Of a DNA stretch of 64,000 nucleotides, positions 13,501-26,732 are shown piece after piece. A program made the position numbers and the translations under genes. Every line of letters starts with the position of its first letter. Within the stretch, counting starts at the first letter, position 1. This DNA comes from Takashimella koratensis (lineage: Eukaryota; Basidiomycota; Tremellomycetes; Trichosporonales; Tetragoniomycetaceae): contig BCKT01000009.1 in assembly GCA_003116875.1 (NCBI GenBank), positions 930,001 to 994,000 on the forward strand, in the 5' to 3' direction. The notes under the pieces were generated by a model. It was not told the origin of the DNA, ran no database searches, and saw only the letters and a program-made list of their open reading frames with translations.

Positions 13501-13915
13501 CTTTTGCAAGCATAACGCAGGGACTAGGATCAAGGCCGACCCGCCGATGTTCTGATCCGACCCAAACACGACTCACCACGACAACGAGTGTCATTCCATA
13601 CCCGCTTCCTGCGAAACTAATCGGCCCGACTCCACCTGCGAGGGCCCTCGGCTCGCCTGGCTCATTCATCATTCCCCCGATCGCCTGAACGCTCGCATAC
13701 GACCCCCCTCCTGTCCTCGCTGCTGCTTTCGCTGCACCAGCTGATCCGGCAGCACTGTCTCCGCTGGGAAGAGAGCCGGAGGCCGCGCTGGCGTTGAGAG
13801 CAGAGACGGCGTCGGTGAGATTGGAGAGTGAGGAGTTGGAGGGAGAAGGGAAGGAGTAGATGACAGCGTGGAGGAGATGGGAGATTCGGTTACCAAGCGC
13901 CGCGAGGACAGGCAT
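10508..13915 (-). CDS. Multi-pass membrane RING E3 ligase with an Asi1/Asi3-like RING
   Basis: Probable membrane ubiquitin ligase. Nine exons (reading direction): 13915-13577, 13359-13254, 13126-12766, 12685-12658, 12601-12476, 12402-12247, 12176-10762, 10688-10602 and 10541-10508; 883 residues. Several hydrophobic segments are visible, e.g. MTLVVVAILLNRIHHIV, LPGLFFLIRAWILFSILTL, VCWQVFLSVCTGLVCGAL, VALFLSIIIIFTFVLKAI and AVGIMILEGLWALVKL. A long acidic and Gly/Ser-rich loop follows. The last ~55 residues form a RING (CVVCMTQTRDVVLWPCRC, CNDCRDSLASR, CPNCRTKVEGY) ending SRIYVP. The WPCRC.....C.DCR and CR.KV.GY pattern is that of yeast Asi1/Asi3, the inner-nuclear-membrane ligase. The join of exons 1 and 2 over a 217-nt intron gives continuous hydrophobic sequence, which supports it. 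Family placement is by motif and topology only. Confidence 0.85.
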
Positions 13916-14473
13916 GGTGCCGGGTCAGGAGGCGGGAGACAGGATGGGGAAAGGGAGAGAGGAGATAAAATCAGAGTGGGGGGGTTTAAAGACGAGAGAG
14001 GAAGAAGGAAAGAGGAAGGGAAGCTGGAGAGTTGACGACGACAAAGGCCGAGACCGAGTCGTGTGAGTTGACGTCGAAGCGAGCCCCGTCAATGCATCGG
14101 GCCAGTGTAAAGGTCTAATCTCAAGCGCCCAGAGTCCGTGGTCGTGGCCGTGTCGTAGTCCGCAAAGGTGCCGAGGCACGAGGGTGTACGAAGGGTGAGG
14201 TGAGTGGTCGTGTGAAGAGTGGTGACCAAGATGGATGAAACCCCGAGTACTTTGGTGGACCCCCGAGGTGTGAGTGAGTGAGTGGGTGATGCGGAGGAGT
14301 GGCGTGCAGGCGTGGCAGCGATTCCGCACGACCTGACACGTCCTCGACCACTGACAAGGTTGCACACTACTCGGTCCACGACCATATCGCTCACACGATA
14401 AGATATGCAGTATGCATCATGGAGTAAAGTATAGTGTATAGTGTACAGTCTATGCATACGACTAGAGTCCCCT
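13916..14473. other. Intergenic, RING gene promoter and EFM7 3' region
   Basis: About 560 bases. It should contain the promoter of the minus-strand RING gene and the EFM7 3' UTR. Purine-rich next to the RING gene start. No gene seen. Confidence 0.55.
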
Positions 14474-16084
14474 TTACACGCTCGTTCGCCAACACCTGAA
14501 CCCATGAACAGTCCCTCTCACCCTCTCGTCACCTCTATCATCCTTGAACATTGGCCCTGTCCACTCTTCACATACACGCTCGTACGCCCATCCGTTACCC
14601 TCTCCTTGATCCGGGACCTTGCCCGCACCTTCTTCCTCCTCCCCTTCCCCGTTCCTGATCTGCGCACCATTCCTACCCTCCTCGTCATCACTATCGCTGC
14701 TCTCTCCGTTCTTGGTTCCCCCGGGCACTCCCCGCCGCCGCCGCCATCTGCCAGATACGAGGCGAGGGAAGAACGCCATGTCCGCGTGCGCGAGGTGCGG
14801 GCGGTGGTGTGTGAAGAAAACGAGTGCACAGGGTGTGGAAGGAGAAAGTTGGGCAGAGGTTGAGCCCGAGGAAGTGGGTATGGTCGGAAGGGTGTGAGAG
14901 AGTGTCGCGTCAAGCGTCCGGATAAGCGCGTCGTGCTGAGTTTATCAGTGGGTTATCATGATGATGATGATTAGCAAGAGGTAAAGGCAGAGGTAGAGAA
15001 GAAGGAAGATGGGTTTGTCAAACTCACCTGAGAGTGGTTGAACATCAGGTCACTGAGAATCACGAGATCGTAACGACCGTCAGTCTCACCTCGGTCGACC
15101 TCGAGCAACTCGGCAGTATCCGTACCCCAAGTATGACCCTGGGATAGTCAACACCCGACACTCAACTCCTTGTCTGTCTGTCCTTTTTATCACTTCCTAT
15201 CCCCTATCATTCTTCGTCTCTCCTCCTAAGAAAGAGGGTATTCCCTTAGTATCAACACTCACAACAACCCTGAGATCCGCATCCGATAAACCCGCATTGA
15301 ATCTGATATTACTCAACAGGCTCTCGTCGCTGTAATCCGTAGCGACTGCCGTCTTTGCGCCGGCCAGAGCGCACGCGATGGAGGGAAGGGCGGCACCGGC
15401 GCCAAGTTCGAGAGTGCGGAGGTTGGTGTATAGGCCAGGGTGGGTGAGGAGGTAACTTGTGAGGACGAGGGATGTATTCCATCTACTCACGGGCGAGCAA
15501 AACGACCGTATAGGAAAGGAGCGGAGTAAGCCCACAAGACACCCGCGGGCCAAGCGCATCAAAGGTGAAAGAGAATGCAGTACCGCAGGTAAGCAAGCAC
15601 AATAGAGGAACAGATTCGTCAGCTCTGCGCCGTATGGAGCGTCCGGTAAACCTAGAGCTACACGTACAGGTAATGACCCCAGAGGGGATGACTTCCTACC
15701 AGCCTGACCTCGATAGATTCGCGCCCGCCTACGAGGGAAGAGAGGTGTGTTGGGACAGGGTAGGTCGCGAAACTGAATGGATCCGGCTCGGGCGAGGGGG
15801 ATCGCTATGTCGAGGGTGCAAGGTTGAGCGGGGGAAAATGTAAACCGTTGAGTAGGTTAAGAGATAGTGGAAAACAGTGTTATCGTCAGCGATGACAGCT
15901 CAAAACAGATCAAGATACAAGAAACAGGAAGACGGTTGGAGAACACAACAAGGTCAGAAAGAACTGAGCATGGTGATAAGACCTAGACGTAACGTGGACG
16001 TACCGGCATCAGACCACCTAGTCCCATTTCATCCTCGTCCTCGTCCCCATCGACATCGCGCGGATCCCTCTCAACATCGGCCAT
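14474..16084 (-). CDS. EFM7: eEF1A N-terminal/lysine methyltransferase EFM7 (NNT1 family)
   Basis: Class I S-adenosylmethionine-dependent methyltransferase. The yeast orthologue methylates the N-terminal Gly and adjacent Lys of eEF1A. Exons 16084-16004, 15804-15668, 15482-15263, 15138-15028 and 14935-14474 give 336 residues. Motifs in order: RLVGSHPLWGHYLWNTS, the SAM-binding LELGAGAALPSIACAL (motif I), TDYSDESLLSNIRFN, GHTWG, YDLVILSDLMFNHSQH and the family-specific FFTHHRPHLAHADMAFF. About 60 residues rich in Asp/Glu/Gly are inserted between the HHRPHL motif and the C-terminal MFKDDRGDERVR, which explains the extra length compared with the roughly 260-residue yeast protein. The start is preceded by no longer in-frame reading and begins MADVERDP. 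Assignment is confident; target specificity is inferred. Confidence 0.92.
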
Positions 16085-16772
16085 ATCGACAGTATCGATA
16101 ACAGCTCAAGCGCAAGCGCAAGCAGGTAAAAATAAGCGGACCAGGTGATTGAGCCGTGTGAAGCGTGAAAGCGGTGGTGGGGAGCCAATCGTGTACTATA
16201 CAAAGTTGAGCAAAGCCCTTGGTAGAAGAATCCAAAATTTAAGACCAGTTGGCCGGGGAAGGCCGGAGGGTTGGAGACCGTGCCTGGGTGGTGGGATTCC
16301 GTTTCAAAGGCTTCAGAAGGGTGAACACATGTCCTCGAGTCGACAGGATCCTAGTCTGTCCTCTTACAGCATACACGTTACAGCACATGCATATAACACG
16401 CATCACGCCCAATATACTGCATCAGCTTGGCGGGGCAGAAAAAAGAACAAGAGGTAGCGAGAAGAGAGTTTACGAAAACATCATTTTTTTCTCAAAACTT
16501 CAACTTTCAAGACGTTATGAACACAGACACAGACGAATGGACACGTTTCAAACAGGTTTTGGCACATAAGAGAAGAGAAAGGATGAGATGGTTTGGGATG
16601 GGTGGGAGGGAAAGAAAGGAAAGTATGAAAAGAGGGTGGCCGGGGGTGTAAGGGGGATTGGATCTCGGTCCTTGCGCTCAGAGGTAGCGGTGGGTCCAGA
16701 GTCGAGTCGAGTCGAGTAACCAGTCCAACGAGGCGTATTTCTCGATTTTGGACAGGACGACAGTCGTATCGA
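16085..16772. other. Intergenic, EFM7 promoter and YTH gene 3' region
   Basis: About 690 bases with the EFM7 promoter (EFM7 reads away on the minus strand) and the 3' UTR of the YTH gene. No gene recognised. Confidence 0.55.
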
Positions 16773-19700
16773 TCACCTCTGGGCTGGTGTACCACTCCCA
16801 CTCCCTCTATACCCATAACTACTGTATCCATTACTCCCCGCTTGACCTCCCTGACCTCCTTGACCTCCCTGACTCTGGCCGTGGTTCAGATACACCTGGG
16901 GGATCGGGGGAACTGGAGGGACAGGGGACGTGTTCCTCGCATAGACCGCGGCGTAGGTTGGTCGTCCGCTCTGATCAGGCATCGTCTTGTTTGCTGCAAT
17001 CTTGCGGAACCCCGAGTTTCCACCGGATCCCGAACCTCCCGTGGGCAAGGTGTGCGAGAACGACGAGCCGCCCGGTTGGCCGCTAGCGTTCGGGTTGGAG
17101 GGTGGGTTGGGGTTGGGGTCAGAAGTGGCGGTAGGGTTGGAGGGAGGGTTCGGGGAAGGAGTGGGGATAGGTACAGGGACAAAGTTGGGCGTAGAGTGAA
17201 TACTGTTATTGTTACTCTGCCCCGACCCGTGACTGTAACTATGGCTATGACTATGATGAGGAGGACCCGGTCTAATCAAACCAGGACCTGGGTTTAACAT
17301 CGGAGGCGGACTCGTAACGTTCGTATGTGAGATTGGGATCGGCGTCGTTCCGTTCGAACCATTCGAACCATTGAATACAGTGTTGGACATCGGTACAGTC
17401 GTTGGTACATTCGTTCCGTTGCTATTGATTCCGTTTCCGTTGGTGTTCGTCGTCGGGACATCGGTCGTGCCGTTGCCAGGCGTGGAGGGGCGTGCGCCCC
17501 TGCTCGCAGCCAGTTGCTGAAGAGCGAGTGTCAGCGGGCGCTTCAAGTACCTCTGCTACCTCATCGACATCCACCTGGACTTGAAACTCCTCTCGAGACC
17601 CTCGCCCCCTTCTCAATCCCCAAACTCAATCCAACCTACTCCATTCCCTACTCCATATGCCTTCTTGATCCCTGGACACCACTCACCTCGTAATATGCGA
17701 AATCCTGCAACAAGCTCGTTTTTGATTTATGTTGATGATCCAAGAAAATTTGAAGCACTTCACAACCCGCTTCATAATGTAGCTCCTGTGTATCTCTCGA
17801 ATTCGTAATCGGTTTCTTCTCGGGGGTATTCATCAATCGAATATGCCTTAGCGCTGCGGTTGGTACATCGCGAACAAAGATCCACTTGACTTTGAAGATT
17901 CCTTTCCATTTATCTTGTGTCCAAACAGTAGACGTCGTGTTCTCATCAACCGGTGTCATCATCTGTGCGACTCCACAGAAATGACGAGATGAATTGACTG
18001 AGAAAAACAAATAGATTGGACCTTGTTTCTCGAATTCCTTGAAAGCATGATCGAGCCGTTTGTTACCCAAGACAGTGGACGACCAAATCTCGTGCTTGAG
18101 GGATTTTTGAACATCTTCTTCCGTGTAAGATTTGATGACGAAGAAACGAGCAACGGGCGGGCGGCAATCAAAAGTCGCCGGGTTGAGACCTTTCTTGCGA
18201 GCGAGCTCGATAACGTCCAGGTCTTGCTGTTGGAGAATCGCCGTGGAGGGTGGGGTAGGGTACCCGCCGACCCCGGGACCGCCGGGCGCACCGTGTCCGT
18301 GTCCATGTCCAGGTCCTGGCCCGACTCCTCCGACTCCCGGCCCACCCGGCCCACCTCCACCGAACGGCGAGGCGTAGCCCATCATCGCCTGCTGGGGGTG
18401 AAACATTTGCAACTGAGCCATCTGCTGTGGACTCAATTGCATCGGCACCTTCATCCCTCCACCTCCCGCACCTCCAACCCCTGGCATCATCCCTCCACTC
18501 CCTCCCGGTCCCATACTCATCCCTCCGTTCGCGTTGACGTTCACGTTCGAGAGCGGATTGTACGGCGGCTGTTGGAGGTACCCTAGCATTGGCCAACCAA
18601 GGACTGAGTACGGCTGGCCCTGGGCCTGCGCTTGGGCGTGGGCTTGAGCGAGGGCATGCTGCGCTTGGGCAGCTCGAAGGGCCGCTTCGGTCTCCGCCAC
18701 GCTCCATGGCGGGAACTGTTGTTGCTGCTGCTGAAGTGTCCCTGCCATTCCGCGGCCATTGATCCCCAGATCCGCCCCAGTCGACGGCTTTCGTGGGGGC
18801 TGGGGCGAGTGCTGGCCCGGCATCCCAACAAGGTTCGTCACCCACGCTGGCTCGTCGTGCTGTGGTTCCGTCAGATGCTGGTACTGAGGTGCCGAGGGGT
18901 TACGAAGGATATCCGACGCGATCGAAGCCGTTGACACTTTACGCTCCGTCTCGCCTGATACACGACCGGGCGTCTGAAGCGTCGAAGGAAGGGACGGACC
19001 CGTGGCCTGCCCCACGCCGCTCAAAGTCGGCAAGTTGGCCGCAGACGTCGCCAACGTCGATGTCCCCGTGGTAGACGCAACGACGCGATCCAGAGTCATC
19101 GATTCCATGACGTCCTGTAGCTGTTGCGTGGCGGTATGCCACCCATCGTCCGTCGGGTGGGTAGGCGACCAAACGCTCCTTCCTATCGGCGAAGTAGGCG
19201 GCTCTTCCTCCCTTCCTCTCCCGATACGGCGGATACTACCCGACCCCCTGGACAGCGCCGCTGCCTCGGATGCGTGCCTCGAGTGACCCGGTCCCTGGGG
19301 TCGAGTCGGGGCCGATCCCGTGTGGACGCGGCGGAGGAAGTCGTCCCTCTGTTCGAGGGAGAGCAGAGCAGGGCTCCGCTCGAGTCGTTCTCGGACACGA
19401 GAGGAGGATCCGTAACCCTGCGTAAGGGACTGGTGGCGCTTGAGGTCAGAGGCAGGCTCGTAGGCGTCCTCGAGCGAGAGGGCGAACGGCGGCAGCGCGG
19501 CCGTGGAAGAGACGGGAGGCGGAGTAGGAGGCGTGAATGGATTCCGAGGAGTCACAGGTTGAGTCGAGGGTGACGAGATCGGCTGCTGGGTTGACTGCTG
19601 CTCGGTAAGGCCTCGGTAGTGCTGTGCGTAGTTAGCTTTCACTTTGCGGAACAGGGATGCTCTCTCCCTTCAGGTAGACGCTTCCTTTACTCACCTCGCC

Positions 19701-20993
19701 AGACATGCGCATACTCGAGCTGCGGCCTAGCGTTGCAGGATCCACGGCCTTTGTCGCCTGCGCTCTCAGGCTCTGGGTCCTTGACACTCCGGATCCGACG
19801 CCTACTCCTCCCGCTCCGGCTCTCTCATCATACCCTGTTCCCGAGAAATGCCCCAGACTGCCTGCGACCGAGGACGACGCTGACCCTGACCCCGGTGCGG
19901 ACGGGGACGGGCGGGTGAACATGGCCAGGGACGATAACGAGTGTGACGGGGCATGCGAGTGCGCCGAGGTCGGCGGAGAGGCGGCGTTGGTTGAGACCGA
20001 GAGGGAGGAGGAGGAGCCATGTGTGAGCGGGGCCGGGGTGGGGTCGAGGTTGAGATCGATCGAGGCCTGGTTTCGACGCGGTGGGCGAGGTGGAGGAGGA
20101 GGCATGCTGGCGCTCGCTGCTGCAGCGGCGGCAGAGACGGTAGGGTTGGAGCTGATTGCAGGAGAAGTGGAGGATGAACCGTTGGTTGCGGTGAAGACGG
20201 CGTTGATTCCTGACAAGTGAGAATGTCAGCGGGTTCAAAGAGTGTGTGCGCGGCGGCGGTCGTTGACTTGGGCGGATAGAGATGGGATAGGGAAAGGTGA
20301 GGTCTGGGCGTGGGACGACAGCGACGACGGTGCACAAATGCACCAAAGCGCCAAAGCTAGCACCGCCGCCTTGTCCTCCCTGCCCTACGACCACCCTCAC
20401 TCCTCCCTGACTGCAGACTCCCTACCCCACCAACGAACCTACAACTTACCTCGTCTCGAGGGCAACGAGCTCTGCCTACTGAGTCCCTTTCCCCAGCTCC
20501 CATTCTCAATCCCCCTCTCTTCCGCCTCCACCTCTGCCTCGGCTACACTGGCTTCTGTTCTAACTTCTCTCCCGCTTCCTCTCCTCACGAGCCCTAGTCC
20601 CACGCCCATGCCCATCCCTACTCCCATCCCGATCGCTCCGACCCCAGTGTTTGCTGGTGTCGGTGCGTCCGATCCTGGCGCGGAACCTGATGATAAGCTG
20701 CCGGAGCGGAACGCACGAGCTCCGCGGCCTCCAAAGCTCCCGACGGCGGCTGAGGAGCCTGAGCCCGTGCTGGAACCGGACCCAAGAGCGGAACTGTACT
20801 TGCCCGTAGCGGCGGAGAGGGAAGCGCTTGGTGCGTGACGAGAGGATGAGAGCGTTTTGGCTCGCCGCAACCCCTGGTCGGTCTCAGTCAGGTCGGCGGG
20901 TGTGGACCCCGCGCTGTTGCCCCCCGGAGAAGGCTTGAAGGGCGATGTCTCCGACGGCGGGCCGCGCGGCTGGCGGATCGGCGCAGACGACAT
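16773..20993 (-). CDS. YTH-domain protein, YTHDF-type m6A reader
   Basis: Predicted reader of N6-methyladenosine in mRNA, probably cytoplasmic by analogy with YTHDF/Pho92. Exons 20993-20450, 20209-19695, 19621-17687 and 17516-16773 join to 1,245 residues. The YTH domain lies at about residues 850-998 ([18 protein letters not shown] to LLQDFAYYE). The three aromatic-cage tryptophans of the DF type are present: one in [15 protein letters not shown] and two in VWTQDKWKG. Everything else is low complexity: Ser/Ala/Gly/Pro-rich N-terminus, Gln/Ala and Gly/Met-rich stretches just before YTH, and an Asn/Gly/Pro/Ser C-terminal tail of 248 residues. The acceptor at 19621 follows a CTAAC branch-like site and is preferred over reading through. 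The YTH call is very secure; the disordered arms suit condensate formation, an inference. Confidence 0.93.
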
Positions 20994-21912
20994 GCTGTGG
21001 TTGTGAGTTGCGAGGCGAGCGTCCTAGTTTGGAAGGTAATGTCCGCAAGTGAGGTGAGATCGAGGTAGGGTTGGTGAGGTCGGAGCTGGGAAACGGTGGT
21101 AGGTAATGTGATGGGCGTGAGAATACGATGCGATGCGAAACGGTCGAATGATGGGACGAAAGACCCAGGCGGCAAGGCGGTAAGGTAAGGGGTACGGTAG
21201 GCGTGCTAGTCGGTGCGGAAGAGTATGTGCCTGTCCGTGCGCGCAAGTGCCGTGGACAATGGAAAGTGGGGAGAGAGAGAGAGAGAGAAGGGACGATTGG
21301 ATCACCTGGATACGAGTACCCGACGACGCAGACGCAGTCGTGTGTGTAGGTGCAAGGTGTAGGCTGGGCGGTATTTTATTCGATTTAAGGTTGGGCTAAA
21401 CCCGACGTTGCACGAAACGCGGCAAGATAGCGGCGAGCGCAGGGTGGAGATTTGAGATTGGGCGCTTGGGAATGTTGAGCGCAGGTTGAAGAGAAGAGAG
21501 TATAACGTGACGTCGAGCAGAGGTGTGGGGAGTGTAGCAATAAGGGAGGCGAGAGGTAGTCGTGCGGGTCGTTGGGTACTTTTCGTTGACTCGGGGTCGT
21601 AGAGATGAAGCAAGAGGAGAGACGAGGAAGCGGTGGTTAAGCGGTGGTTAAGATTGGAATCAAAATGTTCAGTTGGGAGGTGGGAGCCGAATCGAGAGCT
21701 AGCAGACAGAGTAGGAGAAACAGGTAACTAGGTGACTGGGTAGCTAGGTAGCTGGGGTAGATCCGAAGAAAACAGGGTACGGGTACAGGTGAGAGAGAGG
21801 AGGAGAGAAATGATGAAGAGAGGGAAGAGAGGAGGAGAGAGGAGAGAATAGAGAATAGAGGGAGGAGGGTAATGTGGGAATTGGTGATGACGAAGGACAA
21901 GAACAACGGTGC

Positions 21913-21952
<40 letters not shown>

Positions 21953-22944
21953 GGAGTGTGTGGCACTGCAGTGGCAGTATTCCCGAACCGATCTTGATCT
22001 ACCGCTTACACCGCCTCGCCCTTCTTTTCCTCGTCTCTCTGTCCTCGTCCATCCCTCCTAGCCTCACCTCGCCTCGTATCATCCTTTACATGATACCTCT
22101 GTCCTTTCCACAACTATACACGCCTTTCCGTAAGCGCCAAAGTCTCCTCTATGCATGTATGCTGGATCAAGGGGTAAGGTCAAGGTCAAAGTCAAAGTCA
22201 TCATCCCTCAATGGACCCGGGTATTCGTCCATCCGCCAACCGCACAATCACGACGTCCTGTGTCGCGTGACATCGGCAAACTCTGGACATCTGGACACTC
22301 ATCAATCTGGACGCTAGCCTTCCACGTATCCCTCAAGTCTATCGCACACTGCCGACGTCGCGTCGATCCCCCTCTGGCCTTTCCTGTCCCCTCCCCTCTG
22401 CCTATTATCAACATCACCCCCTCATCCTCCACCTCATCATCAGATCCCCACTCCGCCCTCCCGAGAAACCGATCACCCCCTCCCCTCCCCNNNNNNNNNN
22501 NNNNNNNNNNNNNNNNNNNNNNNNNNNNNNNNNNNNNNNNNNNNNNNNNNNNNNNNNNNNNNNNNNNNNNNNNNNNNNNNNNNNNNNNCTCCCCTCCCCT
22601 CCCCTCCCCTCCCCACCGTGTACCCAACAAGTTCCAAATCAGGTGGAAGCATCTCTCGACTCGGCAACGATAAGAATCTGGCATGGTTTTGAGGATATCT
22701 AAAAATGGTGCGTTTTATTCTTGGTTCTTTTAGTTGCCCGAATCTTGGAAGAAGAAAATGATAGGAAGAGGACGTATGGAAAAACCTGTAGAAGAAAAAA
22801 AGAGGAAAGTCTAGCCACGAGTGCAAGGGAGAGAGAGAGAAACGTGAGAGAGAGCAAGGAATCAATGTATGCGGCAATGACGAATGCTACGGCAGCTGCA
22901 AGAAGATTGATTTATCCCCTTTGAATTGATCCTCACGCAGACAC
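20994..22944. other. Long YTH upstream region and UXS1 3' region
   Basis: Nearly 2 kb without a supported gene. The part next to 20993 should be the promoter and leader of the YTH gene. It contains purine-rich blocks, a (GT)n run at about 21919-21945, short AAGGTC/AAAGTC direct repeats near 22170-22200 and an assembly gap. The end near 22944 is the UXS1 3' UTR. The short ORFs present are low complexity, and those crossing the gap are meaningless. Confidence 0.6.
22491..22588. other. Assembly gap (98 Ns) inside a CCCCT repeat
   Basis: A run of 98 undetermined bases. Both flanks are tandem CCCCT units (CCCCTCCCCTCCCC on each side), so the missing sequence is probably more of the same pentanucleotide repeat that could not be assembled. 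True length is unknown. Confidence 0.97.
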
Positions 22945-25014
<2,070 letters not shown>

Positions 25015-25622
25015 GGTAGGTGGTGGGTGGTAGGTGGTGGGTGGTGAGTGGTGGGTGGTGAGGGTGGATGAAGAGGTGGTGAAGAAGGGAGAATGAATGG
25101 GGCCGAGGCAGAGGGGAGGAGGGAGGACACGGTGGACGTGATTATCGGGGGGGCACCAATAGAGGCGAAGCCAGGGTGGGTGAGAAAGGGACCGTGGGCG
25201 TGGGTAGACGGGAGTGGCAGTGGGAACCGGCAAGACACGGACGCAAGGGGAAAGAGCGAGGGGCCAGGGGCCAGGGGCCAGGGGGCCAGCTACTGTAGCT
25301 AGGAGACCAGTGCGGCAATGGCAACTAGTGGCAGATAACGCCGAGATAACTAGCAGGGGGTTAGTATATCTCGTCCCCCCCCCTTTAACCCGTCGCGCGA
25401 CGCGTCACAGTTCAGTCTGCCCCGTCCCAGCAAGTGACCCACCCCCTGCCTGACCCGACCTCCACCCTGTCCGGACGCTAGTCGCACCACTCGTCACTAC
25501 ATTACATTCACCCTCATCCACACCCCCTCTTCCCTTCCCCATCCCCCATCACCTCACACCCATCCCCCCCTCACCCCCCTGCCCACCACACCCACACCCA
25601 CACCCACACCCACACCCACACC
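25015..25622. promoter_or_regulatory. Divergent promoter, UXS1 / acidic protein gene
   Basis: About 600 bases between two divergent start codons. It holds TGGTGGGTGGT-type repeats on the UXS1 side (25016-25070) and a palindromic GACGCGTC containing ACGCGT at 25400-25405. A C-rich stretch leads into (CCCACA)n directly before the downstream ATG. The ACGCGT is a possible MBF-type site, by motif only. Confidence 0.5.
25585..25622 (+). repeat. CCCACA tandem repeat abutting a start codon
   Basis: About six hexanucleotide copies of CCCACA run up to the ATG at 25623. They would form the last part of the 5' UTR of the acidic protein gene. Confidence 0.85.
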
Positions 25623-26732
25623 ATGTCCGCCGTCGAGGAGAAGAAACAGGAAGAGGTCGTTGACGCACCCGCACCCGTTGCGACCGAGGCTGAACCCGCC
25701 GTCGGCGACAAGCGCAAGGCAGAGGACGAGGTGGCCGTCCCCGAGGAGAAAAAGTAGGTCTAGCATCCTGATCCTGCCATGGTCTCTACCTTGCTCTGGT
25801 TACTTCTCTCGTTCTATTCTGTCTAGGATTTCTTCATACTATCACCTCCACTTGACTGTTTACTCTACCCTTGCCTTCTTGCTTCCATTCATAGTTTTAA
25901 AATCACCTTCCTTCCACTTCATTCCTGAGTACTCAAAACCCCCTTTCGACCGCTCACTGACTTGCCCAGGGTCAAGACTGACGACGCCGAGGCTCCCGTC
26001 GACAAGGGCAAGGGCAAGGCCGCTGCTGTCGAGGAAGAAGAGGTCGAAGAGGCCGAGGAGGAACAAGATGACGATGAGGACCTCCCGCCGAGGAGGAAGA
26101 GGAACGTCGTCAACTACGCTGATGTGAGTAGGCGTGATTTATTTGGGCGCTCGGGGTTTCATGGGGGCCCGGGGGGGGGGGGGGGGTGGGGGGGGGGGGG
26201 GGGGGGGGGGGGGGTTGAGAATGGGGAAGGAACATGTCGTGCCCGTTTGGGACGGGTGGGCTATATGCTATCGTCTGTGTATTCGATGAGTCGCGACGGT
26301 GATAGACCTTGTGTATACTCTAGAAGACGTTCCAAGGAGGTCGCTAACAACCCCCAGCCCGAGGTCTTGAAAGCCGCAGGTCTCGAGGAGGAAGACGACG
26401 AGGACGAGGACGAAGACTTTGAAGGTGACGAGGGTGAGTCATGGTCTGCCTGCACAGTCTCCATCCTAGTCCTCCGACAACTATCCTTTCCTACGCCGAG
26501 AGAAGTGCACCACCACGCTGGGGATATCGGCGTACCGGGGTGATCCTCGTCCTTGCATATCAGATACTAGCCCCGACTCTTCGTATCTCCCGCGTGTCTA
26601 CGTGGACCACCACTGACGTACCTAGACGAGGGCGACTTTGACCCCGACGAGACTGGCGAGGTCGAGGGTGACGAGGACGAAGACGAGGCCGAGGGCGGCG
26701 AGGAGGACGAAGACGAGGATGAGGAGAAGTAG
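25623..26732 (+). CDS. Small highly acidic nuclear-type protein, unassigned
   Basis: Exons 25623-25753, 25970-26123, 26358-26433 and 26626-26732 give 155 residues, about half of them Glu or Asp. The N-terminus (MSAVEEKKQEEV) contains a basic DKRKAED, then KGKGKAAAVEEEE, a basic RRKRNVVNYAD core, PEVLKAAGLEEEDD and an almost purely acidic tail ending DEDEDEEK. The composition resembles histone chaperones and prothymosin-like proteins. The short basic core between two acidic arms is faintly like the CHZ motif of Chz1, but I cannot confirm that motif. Intron 3 (26124-26357) contains a 44-base G tract. Each junction keeps frame, and the acidic composition continues across all four exons, which supports the gene model. 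Function unknown; histone binding is an inference. Confidence 0.75.
26171..26214 (+). repeat. Poly-G tract in an intron
   Basis: Forty-three G in 44 bases, interrupted by one T at 26187, preceded by GGGGGCCC. It lies inside intron 3 of the acidic protein gene. It could fold as a G-quadruplex in DNA or pre-mRNA, or be inflated or shortened by sequencing error. Confidence 0.95.

Noticed and set aside
13415..13576. Extra exon in the RING gene within intron 1
   Set aside because: Skipping it gives continuous hydrophobic sequence (MTLVVV joined to AILLNRIHH) and the correct frame downstream; including it gives a stop or forced splice sites.
22155..22877. ORFs running through the N gap on both strands
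   Set aside because: They depend on undetermined bases and low-complexity flanks; no family feature.
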